This document shows positions 1 to 9,548 of a stretch of DNA of 64,000 bases, piece by piece; the first letter of the stretch is position 1, and each line of letters begins with the position of its first letter. Below the pieces are notes generated by a model, which did not search any database, had not been told where the DNA came from, and saw nothing but the letters and a program-made list of their open reading frames with translations. This stretch comes from an uncultured Verrucomicrobiota bacterium. Lineage in GTDB: Bacteria; Verrucomicrobiota; Verrucomicrobiia; Opitutales; Seribacteraceae. The stretch is taken from positions 43,710-107,709 of the forward strand of contig CACFTI010000002.1 of NCBI GenBank assembly GCA_902569115.1. Reading direction: 5' to 3'. The translations under genes and the position numbers were made by a program.

Positions 1-657
1 AACTTTTATGCCAACAAAGGAGTATGTTCCCTGAGGCCATTTTTCCTGTTCCACAAATGTTAGAACCGTCTCAGGCAGACTTTTCTGGGAAGCTTCAATT
101 TTAAGATCAGAATTTTGAGGGAGTCCCTTAAAGAAGACCCGAAATAGATCATGACTCCGGTCCAGGGGAATGAAGGCCTTTTCGGGAAAAACATCCTTAA
201 ACCATTCTCTAACTTCGGGACGCTCTTCCCAGGCCGCATAACTATGGCCCAAGTCAGCACCCAAAAAGGAAGCTTTAATGCCAGCATCCAGATAAACAAA
301 CCCTCCCAGTTCCATATATCTACGCAAAGCCTGATTCTCTTCCGCGGAAAACTCTAAGTTGGTTTGGTCGTCACAGTTGATGTAAAGTATGGGGTTTTCA
401 AAAATTCGCTCATCGGTGAGTTCTGAAATAAAAAGCGGATCGGTGTCGAATTTTGCCCAAGTCTGCTCATTCATCATAGTTAGAAGACTGGGCAGGGCGT
501 CCGGATAACGTCGAACCCCACTGGGGTTTTTCATTAGTTGCATGACTCGTAAACCATCTTCCGGCACCAGTGGTTGGGAGTCCTGGGCAAGGATGTCATT
601 TTTGAACAAGCCAAAAACAAACAAAAAAAAGAAAAAGATAGAAAAATTTTTACTCAT
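1..657 (-). CDS. DUF4159 domain protein (C-terminus beyond window)
   Basis: The reading frame is open from the ATG at 657 to the left edge (219 codons), so the C-terminus lies outside the window. The N-terminus is a hydrophobic signal peptide (Phe-rich run, then FGLFKNDILAQ). The body has the look of DUF4159: 'ILYINCDD' near residue 92, then 'LRRYMELGGFVYLDAG', and an aspartate/arginine segment 'FIPLDRSHDLFRVFF'. DUF4159 proteins are exported proteins with a GATase-like fold and no proven role, commonly found next to MoxR/VWA genes. Its ATG overlaps the TGA of the HEAT-repeat gene (ATGA), so it is the last visible gene of the operon that starts near 11.46 kb. The family call is by eye; the frame itself is secure. 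Confidence 0.8.
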   Translation of the reverse strand, partial: MSKNFSIFFFFLFVFGLFKNDILAQDSQPLVPEDGLRVMQLMKNPSGVRRYPDALPSLLTMMNEQTWAKFDTDPLFISELTDERIFENPILYINCDDQTNLEFSAEENQALRRYMELGGFVYLDAGIKASFLGADLGHSYAAWEERPEVREWFKDVFPEKAFIPLDRSHDLFRVFFKGLPQNSDLKIEASQKSLPETVLTFVEQEKWPQGTYSFVGIKV

Positions 658-2252
658 GGTTGCACACCATTTCTTTGCAATTCAATCCGGATCATGGAAC
701 TGATTCGGGATTCCGGGTTTAGGGAAAGATAAGTTTTGAGAATATTCATTCCCTGTGCAGGTTCTGCAAGCAAGGCATCCATCGCGGCCCGTTGGATTAC
801 ATATTCATCATCCAATAAGGATCGTTCCATTATTTTGACCCAGCCAGGCTCTTTACGTGCCGCAAACGCACGAATAGTGACAGCACGAACATTGGGATTT
901 TCATCAATTAATAAATCGAAGCCGTATTCATCAACAGCCTCCTGTTCTGCATTAATTAAGGATTCGGCCAAGAATTTCCTGACATCATCGTGGGAGCTTT
1001 CAACCAAAGAACCTAGTGTTCCTAGATCCAATCCTTTGATTCGACCACGCAAAGTGTTGACCACAGCAGTCCTTACTCCTTCATCGCGATCCTTGAGTGC
1101 GGGGATCCACTCCTGAGATTTCGCCCATCCATTCGATAGGCTGATATATCTTTGCCACGCAACCGTACGCATTCTTGAACTACCGTGCTGGGTAAGGGAC
1201 TTATACACCCCGACCCCGTCAGCACCCATGGCAGAAACCGCGTAAAGAATCGTCGTTACCTGAGAACTCATTCCCTTGGCGGAAAGTAAATATTTCTTAA
1301 TCCGTTCGATAACCGAGGGATTAATTTTCTCACCAAACCTGGCCAATTCAACAGCAGCCATCGAAGTGACTTCTGCGTCGGAGTCTTCGGTCATGGATCG
1401 TAAGATTGAGCGGTATTTGGTATGATAACGATTACAATCCCTGGCAACATCCACGATTTTTAGCCGTACCCCACGATCCTCATGTTTGGAAAGTTTTTCA
1501 ATTTCTGCAATAATCCGTGGTTGGCTTGCATTGATAGATATTCGGTCGAGAGCCGTGAGTAAGACCCCTCGATCTTGGTCCTGCAAAAGTTTCTCCAGCG
1601 TCAAGGGTGGCAAGGGAACACGAAGGTAAGAATGATACTTCAATATATTCTGCCTAACAATGGCATCCTCATCCAAGAAGGCCCGCTGAGTTAAGGAGTA
1701 TAAATCGGGACGTAAACTGGCGGAGACAGACCGATAAACTGGACGCCCATTCACTACCACCCGCTCGACACCACCCCGCATCATGGGAGTTACAAGGCGA
1801 GGAATCAAAGTGGATACCTCTCTTCTCACTTCCACATCGGGATCCCCAATTTTTGAAAATATTTTTTCCACCAAAGATTTATCATACACCGGGTATCCAT
1901 TCAGGAAATGCTCCGACAGAGAAACCATAGCTGCTCTCCTGACCAGGGGACTCTGGTCATCTAAAGCTCCAATCAGAAAACTCGAGCTTAGGCTACCAGG
2001 ATACTTACCCAATAACTTAGCCGCACCTACCCTCTCTCCCTGCTGACCATGCCTTAAATCGATCTCCGCCTTTTGGATGGTTTCCAACTGCGAAGACCTT
2101 TTCGGCGGTTGTGGAACTGATTGATTGTAATCAGTGGCGTTTGTTTCAGCAGACTCTAAAGGATTGAACAAAGGCGGGGGTGCCAATGGTACTTGGCCAA
2201 ATATGAGTTTTATCCATGACCCCAAAAGAAAGATGTAAAAAATTCTTTTCAT
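654..2252 (-). CDS. Exported HEAT-repeat protein
   Basis: 532 aa with a signal peptide (about residues 1-19, ending near 'KLIFGQ'), a Pro-rich linker, then HEAT/PBS-lyase-like repeats along the rest of the protein. Typical repeat cores are 'ALDDQSPLVRRAAMVSL', 'IGDPDVEVRREVSTLI' and 'LKDRDEGVRTAVVNTL'. HEAT arrays are protein-binding solenoids; no catalytic motif is visible. It overlaps the VWA gene upstream (ATGA at 2249-2252) and the DUF4159 gene downstream by four bases, so translation of the three is probably coupled. By position it could be a periplasmic scaffold for the BatA/VWA/DUF4175 proteins, which is inference only. Confidence 0.9.
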   Translation of the reverse strand: MKRIFYIFLLGSWIKLIFGQVPLAPPPLFNPLESAETNATDYNQSVPQPPKRSSQLETIQKAEIDLRHGQQGERVGAAKLLGKYPGSLSSSFLIGALDDQSPLVRRAAMVSLSEHFLNGYPVYDKSLVEKIFSKIGDPDVEVRREVSTLIPRLVTPMMRGGVERVVVNGRPVYRSVSASLRPDLYSLTQRAFLDEDAIVRQNILKYHSYLRVPLPPLTLEKLLQDQDRGVLLTALDRISINASQPRIIAEIEKLSKHEDRGVRLKIVDVARDCNRYHTKYRSILRSMTEDSDAEVTSMAAVELARFGEKINPSVIERIKKYLLSAKGMSSQVTTILYAVSAMGADGVGVYKSLTQHGSSRMRTVAWQRYISLSNGWAKSQEWIPALKDRDEGVRTAVVNTLRGRIKGLDLGTLGSLVESSHDDVRKFLAESLINAEQEAVDEYGFDLLIDENPNVRAVTIRAFAARKEPGWVKIMERSLLDDEYVIQRAAMDALLAEPAQGMNILKTYLSLNPESRISSMIRIELQRNGVQP

Positions 2253-4414
2253 CGCAGGCCCACCTGTCTACGCATGACCCATTCGATTCCGGCTGCCAGA
2301 AAAAGAGCAATAAAGATGGGCCAGGCATTCGCCAGGTTTTTTCTCTTTTTCAAGGTAGGTAAATTCTCCGCAAACTTGGGTTCCCAGGAATGATCAAAAT
2401 CAGAAATGTGCAGGTACTCTCCCCCGGTTATTTTCGCAAGCATCTGAAGGTCACGCTCAGCAAATGTGGTATCCTTAGACTCCAAGCCCGATTCGCCCAC
2501 TCGAACAAACCCGCTCTGTTCCAATTTCTCCCCATCAGGGAAAGACAGTTGGTAGGAAACTTCGTAGGCTCCAGACTCTTCAGGGCGAAAATTTCCGGCA
2601 TACTGACCCGCCACCGCTCCCCTCGGATAAAGTTGAACCTTTTCAGAAAATCCCCCGGGTCCTGAAATTTCGGCCACGACCAGTGCGTCCACTGCGGGCT
2701 CAAAGTCTGACCCCAACGCCTCCACTTGAAGAGATACCTCCGCTCCTTTTACCAGAACATTTGATTCCTCTGCCACTTTCATTCTCTCCTCCCCTCCCGT
2801 TCCCAACCACTGAGCCAAGGCTTGCCAGAAGCGTTCAAATTCACGATTTCCATCCTCATCCCGTAATGAGCGTCTCCAGTCATGCGGAGATCCCCAATAA
2901 GCAACTTTACCCGCTCCGTAAGCCTGCACGGCGAGGATTGATTCACCGCTGGCCCGAACCACGACCACGCCACGGGATGCCGGATTTTTTTGGGTCACCA
3001 GATAGCCCGGCAGACGTCCGGGCAAAAAGGGCTTCATCTCATCAACATCATCTTCCGGTCCAAACAACGGTTCTTCCAATGTCCTCAGGGAAACATCCTG
3101 TTTGAGAACCACGCGTTCCGCCGCTTTTACAGGAACTAAGCCTCCGAGGATTTCACGGGCCTCGTCCAATGGACCAAACAAAAGCAGACCACCGCCTTTT
3201 TTCTGAACAAATGATTTCAAGGAAGCGGCGACCGTAGCGTTTAGTTCATCGAGGGCGTCAGTATCCGCCAAGACCGCATCGTAAGACATCCAAAAATCTT
3301 GTTCTTCAGGATATTTTAAATCCAAACCTTCTCCAAGAGAATGGAAAGCATTTTCACCCAATCGAATAAGAGCCTGAAAATCAAACTGCTCCTCTTTCGA
3401 AAGAGATCTTTTGATAAATGGATATAGAGGGCGTGGCTGATTGGATAGGTAGAGGATTGAGAATGCCAGGGGTGGTTTTACTTCAACAAGCAGGGTATCC
3501 AGATCGTTGGCAGGGTCGACATCTCCATCCGGAGATTCGATTACCACGCGGTACCGGCGAGCACCTGCCGTTTGCGGGATAATTGGATCAAATAATATTT
3601 CCTGCGTGACACCGGGTTTAAGATTCACGGATGATTCCCTCAGCTTTTCATCGCCCATAAACAGACTTACACGCGTCGACACCTCTTTAGAAAATCCATT
3701 GGTAACCTTGGCTTTCAGCAAGAGATCCTCCTTGGCCACGGCCCGTGGTTTACGATCAGAAAAGGTAACCTTCAGATCCCCCTGAGGACGGTCTTTACCT
3801 ACACCGATCACATTAATCGGTATGCCCCGTGCCCGAAATTCATTTCCGACCTCCAAAAGGTTGCGACCCGTATTGTTGCGGCCATCCGAGAAAACGACCA
3901 AAGATCCCAGCGGGGAATCCGGCTGATCTTCTGCCTGGGCAAGCGAGCGGGACAGAGCGTCACCCAACGCGGTTTGCGAACCCACTTGAGGGATATTCCA
4001 GTCATCCCCGAGCAAGCGTTCCCTTTCTTCGGAAAATGCAAACATCTCGACTTTTCCGTAGCGTTGCCTTTGCTTGGCAATCCAGGACTCCGAAGATAAA
4101 GATGCCAGATACGGACGGATCTGTTCATTTCGCTTCTCCCCCCCGCGATCATCCCGTACTTCCATACTTCCTGAAAAATCAACCAGGGTTAATAAACGAA
4201 ATTTGCTTTGATCTAATTCCTCCTGCTCCAGAAAGGGTCTTGCCAATAGTGCCAATAAAAGAGCCAGGGAAAAAATACGAAGCAGAACCAACCGGGTCGC
4301 GATTTTTGCAGGAGCACTTTTCAACAAGTTTCGGGCATGTACCCAAAGCACCCCGATCAAGACGAGGGAAATAACACCAAAAAAAAGAGGAGATGCAGGC
4401 CAATCAAAACCCAT
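2249..4414 (-). CDS. Membrane VWA / GATase-like protein
   Basis: 721 aa. Two N-terminal membrane segments (about residues 8-27 and 43-60) precede a von Willebrand A domain with the MIDAS signature D79-F-S-G-S83 and the later 'LVVFSDGRNNTGR'. The middle has a Rossmann-like glutamine-amidotransferase-type part ('KKGGGLLLFG', 'YGAGKVAYWGSPHDWRRS'), as in BatB-like VWA proteins of planctomycetes and verrucomicrobia. A last membrane helix lies near residues 695-715. I see no clear Cys nucleophile, so the GATase-like part is probably non-catalytic. It sits 3 bp after DUF4175 and overlaps the HEAT gene. Likely a membrane-anchored, metal-dependent protein-binding partner of the MoxR ATPase. Confidence 0.88.
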   Translation of the reverse strand: MGFDWPASPLFFGVISLVLIGVLWVHARNLLKSAPAKIATRLVLLRIFSLALLLALLARPFLEQEELDQSKFRLLTLVDFSGSMEVRDDRGGEKRNEQIRPYLASLSSESWIAKQRQRYGKVEMFAFSEERERLLGDDWNIPQVGSQTALGDALSRSLAQAEDQPDSPLGSLVVFSDGRNNTGRNLLEVGNEFRARGIPINVIGVGKDRPQGDLKVTFSDRKPRAVAKEDLLLKAKVTNGFSKEVSTRVSLFMGDEKLRESSVNLKPGVTQEILFDPIIPQTAGARRYRVVIESPDGDVDPANDLDTLLVEVKPPLAFSILYLSNQPRPLYPFIKRSLSKEEQFDFQALIRLGENAFHSLGEGLDLKYPEEQDFWMSYDAVLADTDALDELNATVAASLKSFVQKKGGGLLLFGPLDEAREILGGLVPVKAAERVVLKQDVSLRTLEEPLFGPEDDVDEMKPFLPGRLPGYLVTQKNPASRGVVVVRASGESILAVQAYGAGKVAYWGSPHDWRRSLRDEDGNREFERFWQALAQWLGTGGEERMKVAEESNVLVKGAEVSLQVEALGSDFEPAVDALVVAEISGPGGFSEKVQLYPRGAVAGQYAGNFRPEESGAYEVSYQLSFPDGEKLEQSGFVRVGESGLESKDTTFAERDLQMLAKITGGEYLHISDFDHSWEPKFAENLPTLKKRKNLANAWPIFIALFLAAGIEWVMRRQVGLR

Positions 4415-4417
4415 CTT

Positions 4418-7400
4418 TTACTCACCCTCCGCAATCCTGCGAAAATATTCCTCAACCTGTCTCTTGTAGCGATTGGGGGCAGAGGAGGTTTCGAGATTTC
4501 TCTTTAGTAAATCCTGTTTGGCATTTTGCCAGAAAAATTGTTCCACAAGTTCCAAAGCTTCGGTCATGGCTGCGGCCGCCATTGATTTGGAATTGGAAGG
4601 GTCCTCACTGAATCCCATCTGCTCAAAAAATTGGGTCAGGTTTTGTACGCGTTCATCATTCGAAGCATTCGGCATAGACCCAATCGATTTAGCAAGTTCT
4701 TCCGATTCTTTCTTTAATTCCTCCCCACTCATACCGGGCAATTCTTCCAGATTACGTTGGAGACGCTCAGCCAATTCCTGCAAAGCTCCATTGCCAAGAT
4801 TACGAAGTTTGTTTTCTATGCCCTCCAGTCCTTCCTGTAATTGTTCGAGGTTTTCCGCCACTTTATCCTCTTCTTTTTTGGCTTGAGGAAAAGCTTCATA
4901 AAGGAGCGAGTTTTCAGCCCGCTTCCCGGATCTCTCGATTCCATCCTCCCTTGATTCCCGGGCCTCCTTCAGTAAATCTTCTGTGGCATTTTCATTAAAA
5001 CCACCCATCGAACGGGCAGTTTGGTCGATATCCTCAAGCAGATCCTCGATTAAATCATTAAGCTGTTCCTGCCTCTCCTTTAAATTTTCGCCATCACCGG
5101 GCTTCGCTTGTTCAGTCGATTCACCTAATAACCTTTGCCCCCTGGCCAACCCGCCCGCTTGTTCTCCGAGCTGCTCAACCATCGCGGCTGCGATTCCAGC
5201 CATTTTACCCTCAACCTCGGAAATTGCATTCCCCAGAGCTTCAGCTGCCAATTCGCCCTGCGGTTGGGCGGTCCGGGGTTGATCCCTCCGTAAGTCACCA
5301 GCTGCCCCCTTCATTTCTCCGCCCGCTTGGTCGAGACTTGCCACATCCCCAAGTTTTCCAGATTTTTTATACCATTGGTCCCGTAATTCTTCCAGATCTC
5401 GACGAAGTTCTTCCTGCTCCTGGGCAGTCTCCTTGTTCTTTTCTCCCTCCACGCCCGCTTCGGCAGACCTACCCATTTCCCGATTGAGACCCTTTTGGCG
5501 ATTCTTCATCTCTTTTAGCTTGTCCAAATCTTTAGCCAGATCCCTAAGCTCTTCCGCAGGATCTTTTCCCGATTCCTGTTCCTCGGGTTCCTGATCATCA
5601 TCGGCGGTTTCTTCACTTTCGCCCTCACCCTTACCTTTACCTTTGGATTTTTGTTTCTGCATTTTTTGCATCAAGGCGTACAGCTGGACTAACTTTCTCA
5701 GCGTCTTGCCAGAAGGTTCAAGCGATTCCTCAAGCATTTGATCTCCGGCATAAATCTCAGTCTGTTCAATGTGGTAAGTCGCCTCGTTTAAAAGTTCTCC
5801 GAGATCGATCCCATCGACAATGGGGAAAGCCCCCTCATTCTCATCGTAGACTTTGGTCATCTCATGTTTCAACCCGAGTGCATCGGAAGAAAGTGCCACG
5901 GCTAACCGATCTCTTTTGATTTCTTCCGTCTCCAGCATGGCATCATAAGTGGAACGAATGATTTTCTTGGTTTTATTGATAAAATCACGAACCGGAATCT
6001 CTTTGGATTCCCCCTCCATATCACCCCCATCCGCGTCGGTGGAATTTCCTTCAGGTGGTAAAACTTCAATGAAGTAAATTTCGGACCGGGCCAACTGGGA
6101 CTCCGGTTCCTTATTATCGGAGGCTAATGCCATGTAGGTTAAGACATCCCCCACAGCCAGCGGACGGTCATTTAAATCGAACACATAAGTCAGCCGCTTT
6201 TCTTTCTCCATGGGTTCAACAAAGATGGTCTCCTCCTCATTGTCTCCCGCATGCTCTATACGCATCCGGACATCGGATATTCCATGATCGTCTGCGGCAA
6301 ACACCTCCACTAAAAAAGTTGCATCTGCCGGTAACTGAAGATCCTTGGCTGGTTCCGTAATCTCAACAAGGGGAGGCTCGTCGGGAATCGGAGCCAATAC
6401 CAAATCATCATAAGTAACGGGTGCCCGTTCGGGCTTATCAAGATCGAGCAACTCGATGTGTCCCTTCCATTCCTCCTCAAGATTAAATCCATGAGCGAAA
6501 ACTGTTCCATTTCCTTCGAGGGTATTGTTCCCATCGATTACTACAAGGCGGGCCTGTACATTTTTTGGCAAAGCCTCAATTTCCATGCTCAATTGTACTT
6601 CACTTCCTTCCGGAGCTTTGACATACCCAAAGCCTTCATGTTCAAAAGCATCAAGTTTTGTGTACCCGGGAGGTATGATCGTCCATTTTGCAGACCGTAA
6701 AGCAGGGGGATCGTATGGATTGACCTTATGCCAGTTCGAGGCCAGCGATGGAGTTACGACCCGATACTCGAAAGTATCCTTAAGGGCAGGCACCACAAAT
6801 TCGAAACGTCCAAGAACGCGGGTCTCCAACATTTCAACGGATTCAACCTGATCTCCATTAACATATTCGATGGTGGCTTGCTTCTGCCCACGATGACCGC
6901 GAAGAACATCGGCGAAGATAGAGACATCTGACCCGCGGGTAAACTCATGGCTGGGTGGACCTTCTTCTCCGTTGAGTGAGCCGGTTAAGTTGGTAGATAG
7001 GGTAAGCCCTGCTTCTTCAGATAGAGAATCAAAGGCTTTTTGTACAGGACTTTTCCCTGAGCCCCATACCGCCAATCCGGCACCCACTCCGATACCAAGT
7101 AGAACCGATACCCAATATAAGGATCCTGGACGGGTTCCTTTGGCCCATGCGATCGAATGAATTTCTTTTGCAGTGGTCTCCAAGACCCTTTTTTCCATGT
7201 AAGACAGATTCTCCTTCTTGGATTTTTGGCTTATTTCAACCGCGCAGTTGAGTAGGTCACGCAACTGTGGATTCCCTTTCTCAACTTCTTCAGCTATTTC
7301 CGAAGGATTTGGTTTCCGCAGGCAGGCCCGAATAACTAAAATTATAAAAAACAAAAGGGAAACTGAACTGGCCAAAATCAACCACCGCAGGGAATCTTCT

Positions 7401-7546
7401 TCAAGGATTGGAGAATACAAATCATAAAGATCAACAAGCCAAATGGTCACCGGCCAGCTAAGCAGACCTAAAACCAAGGCGAGTGCACATCGAGAAATAA
7501 CGAAGACCCATGATTCCTTGTTTAAAATTCGGATAAATTCAGGCAT
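4418..7546 (-). CDS. DUF4175 family membrane coiled-coil protein
   Basis: 1042 aa. Three hydrophobic segments near the N-terminus (about residues 20-40, 50-73 and 143-163) are followed by beta-rich periplasmic domains ('VEVFAADDHGISDVRMRIEH' region) and a very long Glu/Lys/Gln-rich coiled-coil tail from about residue 640 to the end. This is the architecture of DUF4175 proteins, which are found beside MoxR/DUF58/BatA genes; their role is unknown. It overlaps the BatA gene by 8 bp and ends 3 bp before the VWA gene. The highly charged tail suggests a structural or docking role between membrane and periplasm. No enzyme motif is visible. Confidence 0.85.
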   Translation of the reverse strand: MPEFIRILNKESWVFVISRCALALVLGLLSWPVTIWLVDLYDLYSPILEEDSLRWLILASSVSLLFFIILVIRACLRKPNPSEIAEEVEKGNPQLRDLLNCAVEISQKSKKENLSYMEKRVLETTAKEIHSIAWAKGTRPGSLYWVSVLLGIGVGAGLAVWGSGKSPVQKAFDSLSEEAGLTLSTNLTGSLNGEEGPPSHEFTRGSDVSIFADVLRGHRGQKQATIEYVNGDQVESVEMLETRVLGRFEFVVPALKDTFEYRVVTPSLASNWHKVNPYDPPALRSAKWTIIPPGYTKLDAFEHEGFGYVKAPEGSEVQLSMEIEALPKNVQARLVVIDGNNTLEGNGTVFAHGFNLEEEWKGHIELLDLDKPERAPVTYDDLVLAPIPDEPPLVEITEPAKDLQLPADATFLVEVFAADDHGISDVRMRIEHAGDNEEETIFVEPMEKEKRLTYVFDLNDRPLAVGDVLTYMALASDNKEPESQLARSEIYFIEVLPPEGNSTDADGGDMEGESKEIPVRDFINKTKKIIRSTYDAMLETEEIKRDRLAVALSSDALGLKHEMTKVYDENEGAFPIVDGIDLGELLNEATYHIEQTEIYAGDQMLEESLEPSGKTLRKLVQLYALMQKMQKQKSKGKGKGEGESEETADDDQEPEEQESGKDPAEELRDLAKDLDKLKEMKNRQKGLNREMGRSAEAGVEGEKNKETAQEQEELRRDLEELRDQWYKKSGKLGDVASLDQAGGEMKGAAGDLRRDQPRTAQPQGELAAEALGNAISEVEGKMAGIAAAMVEQLGEQAGGLARGQRLLGESTEQAKPGDGENLKERQEQLNDLIEDLLEDIDQTARSMGGFNENATEDLLKEARESREDGIERSGKRAENSLLYEAFPQAKKEEDKVAENLEQLQEGLEGIENKLRNLGNGALQELAERLQRNLEELPGMSGEELKKESEELAKSIGSMPNASNDERVQNLTQFFEQMGFSEDPSNSKSMAAAAMTEALELVEQFFWQNAKQDLLKRNLETSSAPNRYKRQVEEYFRRIAEGE

Positions 7547-9536
7547 GTGAAACTCCTTCCTTATTTTTTGTTGAGGGGTGCGGTCGTGACCAAATCATCT
7601 CAATAGTCAACAAGCTAGCCACTAGGATTGCAAACCACAACCATAGGGAATTGCGATCTTCATTGACGGAAGAACTGACCTTTTCTCGAGAATCATTTGA
7701 GGGATTTTCCAGAACTCCGGTCATCATTTTAATTTCATCTTCAAATAGAGTGTCAGGTGTTGACTCAGCGGTAGGGAAAACGACCTCCAGCCATTTGCCC
7801 GCATGACGAAAAACACCAGGTTTCTCTGCGAGAAATTGATTCTCGCCTACTCCCAACTGCTCGCCCGGTTCTAATATTGGCCAGGCCTTATCTTCGGTCT
7901 TATTTTTTTTCGTCAATTCCATAAGCAGTGGAAGAAAGGAGGTGCGTAACGGTAAATCAGACCAGGAAGTGTTCATCCGAAAAGGAAAAAAGACCAGTTT
8001 TCCCCCTGAAGAAAATGATTTAACCAAGGCAAGTGGCCGACCTTCCCGGTCTTTCATGGGGATCGCCGTGGCTTCATCAACCTGTTTTAAAATTCCAAAT
8101 TTCCTAAAAGAAGTCAGGTAGAGATCTCTTCCTGCCTTGCCGGAAAAAACATCGGCTAATTTCGAGTTTTCCTCCAAGGCACCAATCCTAAAAGGGTCAC
8201 GTACTCTGGACGCTCCTCCCTCCACCCGTACAAATGAGAAATCGAGCCATTCATAGTTACGAATAATCGAAGCAGTCTCACTAAAAATTTCAGCGGGGGT
8301 CACAACGGCCACTCCACCCCCGTTAAGATAGGATGTAAGAGATTTGGCCAAACCCTCTTCTTCAAACCAGTTACCCAGGCCCAGCACCAACAGAAGCTCA
8401 AGCTTGGAATCATCGTTGGCCATTCTTAGCTCATTGGCATTGTCTTCACTCTCTTCCCACCGGTTCCATCCGCTATCACCTGCACTTTCAACCGCAGTAC
8501 GCAAAAAGTTTTTTTCGTTGTCGGTAGATTCATCCGTTGTTGTGTTATGCCAGAACCCGAAATGTTTGGGAGGCGGAGCTTTCAACCAGACGGTTCGCTG
8601 ATTATCCAACTGCATCGGGTCCTCATTTACCAGACGAATAAGTGCTTGAGACACTTCGGAAGATGGCACAATAAATTGGGCCTGTTTTGAGCTAAGTGCA
8701 GCAATCGTTATGTTTTGCTCCTCCTGCACTTCTCCACCAACAACCAGTTGAAGAAGATCCGTTGCCTTGTTTTCAGACCAATTCCGGACAACAGCCCAAA
8801 TTCGTACTTTCCCTGGTCCGGCCGGGACTACCTTTGACTCGACTATACTCCGGTTATCAAAACGGCTCATAGTCTCGTTTCCTGCACCAACTCGGATCAT
8901 TTCCACCTCCACGCCCTGTGCTTGAAGATTAAAATTCACACTTTGCCAGTCGCTTCTCTGAAAATCACTGATCACCGCCAGCTTTTTCTGCGAACTATTT
9001 TCTCCAAATAGTCTGGCTACCTGTGTTGCTAAAACCTGTGCATCACCCCTTCTCCAACCAGGGCTCAGCCCCGAAACTGCATCCAGCAGAGCTTCCGGCT
9101 TACCCCCCACTGACCATACTTCCAATGAACTTTTACCGAAACTGATGAGACCTGCTTTGCCTTCAGCCTGCTGAATCATAGCAGAGGCAATTTCTTTTGC
9201 CTGGTTCATTCCATTCCAACCACCCATACTTGGACTGGTATCAACTGCGATTAAAAGCTCTTTCCCATTGACTCCCTGATCCGGTAATTTTGTCCCGGAC
9301 CAATATGGGTCAGCTAAAAGCAGCATAATCGCCAGGAAAAGAAGGATTCGTAGCAACAGAAGAGCTAGGTCCGTTGGAGTCTTTCTACCGGTACGGGGAA
9401 TCTGCGAGGCCGTAATAAATCGAAGAGACGGGAAAGCATGCCTTTCCGTTATGCGACGATAAGCCATGTGAGCCAAAATGGGAAGGCCGATAGCAAGCCC
9501 AGTCCAGAGGGCGGCAGGCTGCCCAAACTCAATCAT
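7539..9536 (-). CDS. BatA-domain VWA membrane protein
   Basis: 665 aa. It starts with a BatA-type N-terminal domain: helix 1 'ALWTGLAIGLPILAHMAYRR', the conserved 'HAFPSLRFI' and a second membrane helix near residues 56-76. A VWA domain follows with MIDAS D99-T-S-P-S103. A later GATase-like segment ('SYLNGGGVAVVTPAEIF') and a C-terminal membrane helix ('LWLWFAILVASLLTIEMIW') complete it. Known BatA proteins (aerotolerance operon) are membrane VWA proteins partnered with MoxR and DUF58 proteins. It starts 12 bp after the DUF58 gene. The function is inferred from family and operon. Confidence 0.9.
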   Translation of the reverse strand: MIEFGQPAALWTGLAIGLPILAHMAYRRITERHAFPSLRFITASQIPRTGRKTPTDLALLLLRILLFLAIMLLLADPYWSGTKLPDQGVNGKELLIAVDTSPSMGGWNGMNQAKEIASAMIQQAEGKAGLISFGKSSLEVWSVGGKPEALLDAVSGLSPGWRRGDAQVLATQVARLFGENSSQKKLAVISDFQRSDWQSVNFNLQAQGVEVEMIRVGAGNETMSRFDNRSIVESKVVPAGPGKVRIWAVVRNWSENKATDLLQLVVGGEVQEEQNITIAALSSKQAQFIVPSSEVSQALIRLVNEDPMQLDNQRTVWLKAPPPKHFGFWHNTTTDESTDNEKNFLRTAVESAGDSGWNRWEESEDNANELRMANDDSKLELLLVLGLGNWFEEEGLAKSLTSYLNGGGVAVVTPAEIFSETASIIRNYEWLDFSFVRVEGGASRVRDPFRIGALEENSKLADVFSGKAGRDLYLTSFRKFGILKQVDEATAIPMKDREGRPLALVKSFSSGGKLVFFPFRMNTSWSDLPLRTSFLPLLMELTKKNKTEDKAWPILEPGEQLGVGENQFLAEKPGVFRHAGKWLEVVFPTAESTPDTLFEDEIKMMTGVLENPSNDSREKVSSSVNEDRNSLWLWFAILVASLLTIEMIWSRPHPSTKNKEGVSHA

Positions 9537-9548
9537 GGCTACGGGTAA

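Noticed and set aside
3829..4374. 181-codon plus-strand ORF opposite the VWA/GATase gene
   Set aside because: Lies wholly antisense to a clear gene; no domain, no ribosome site.
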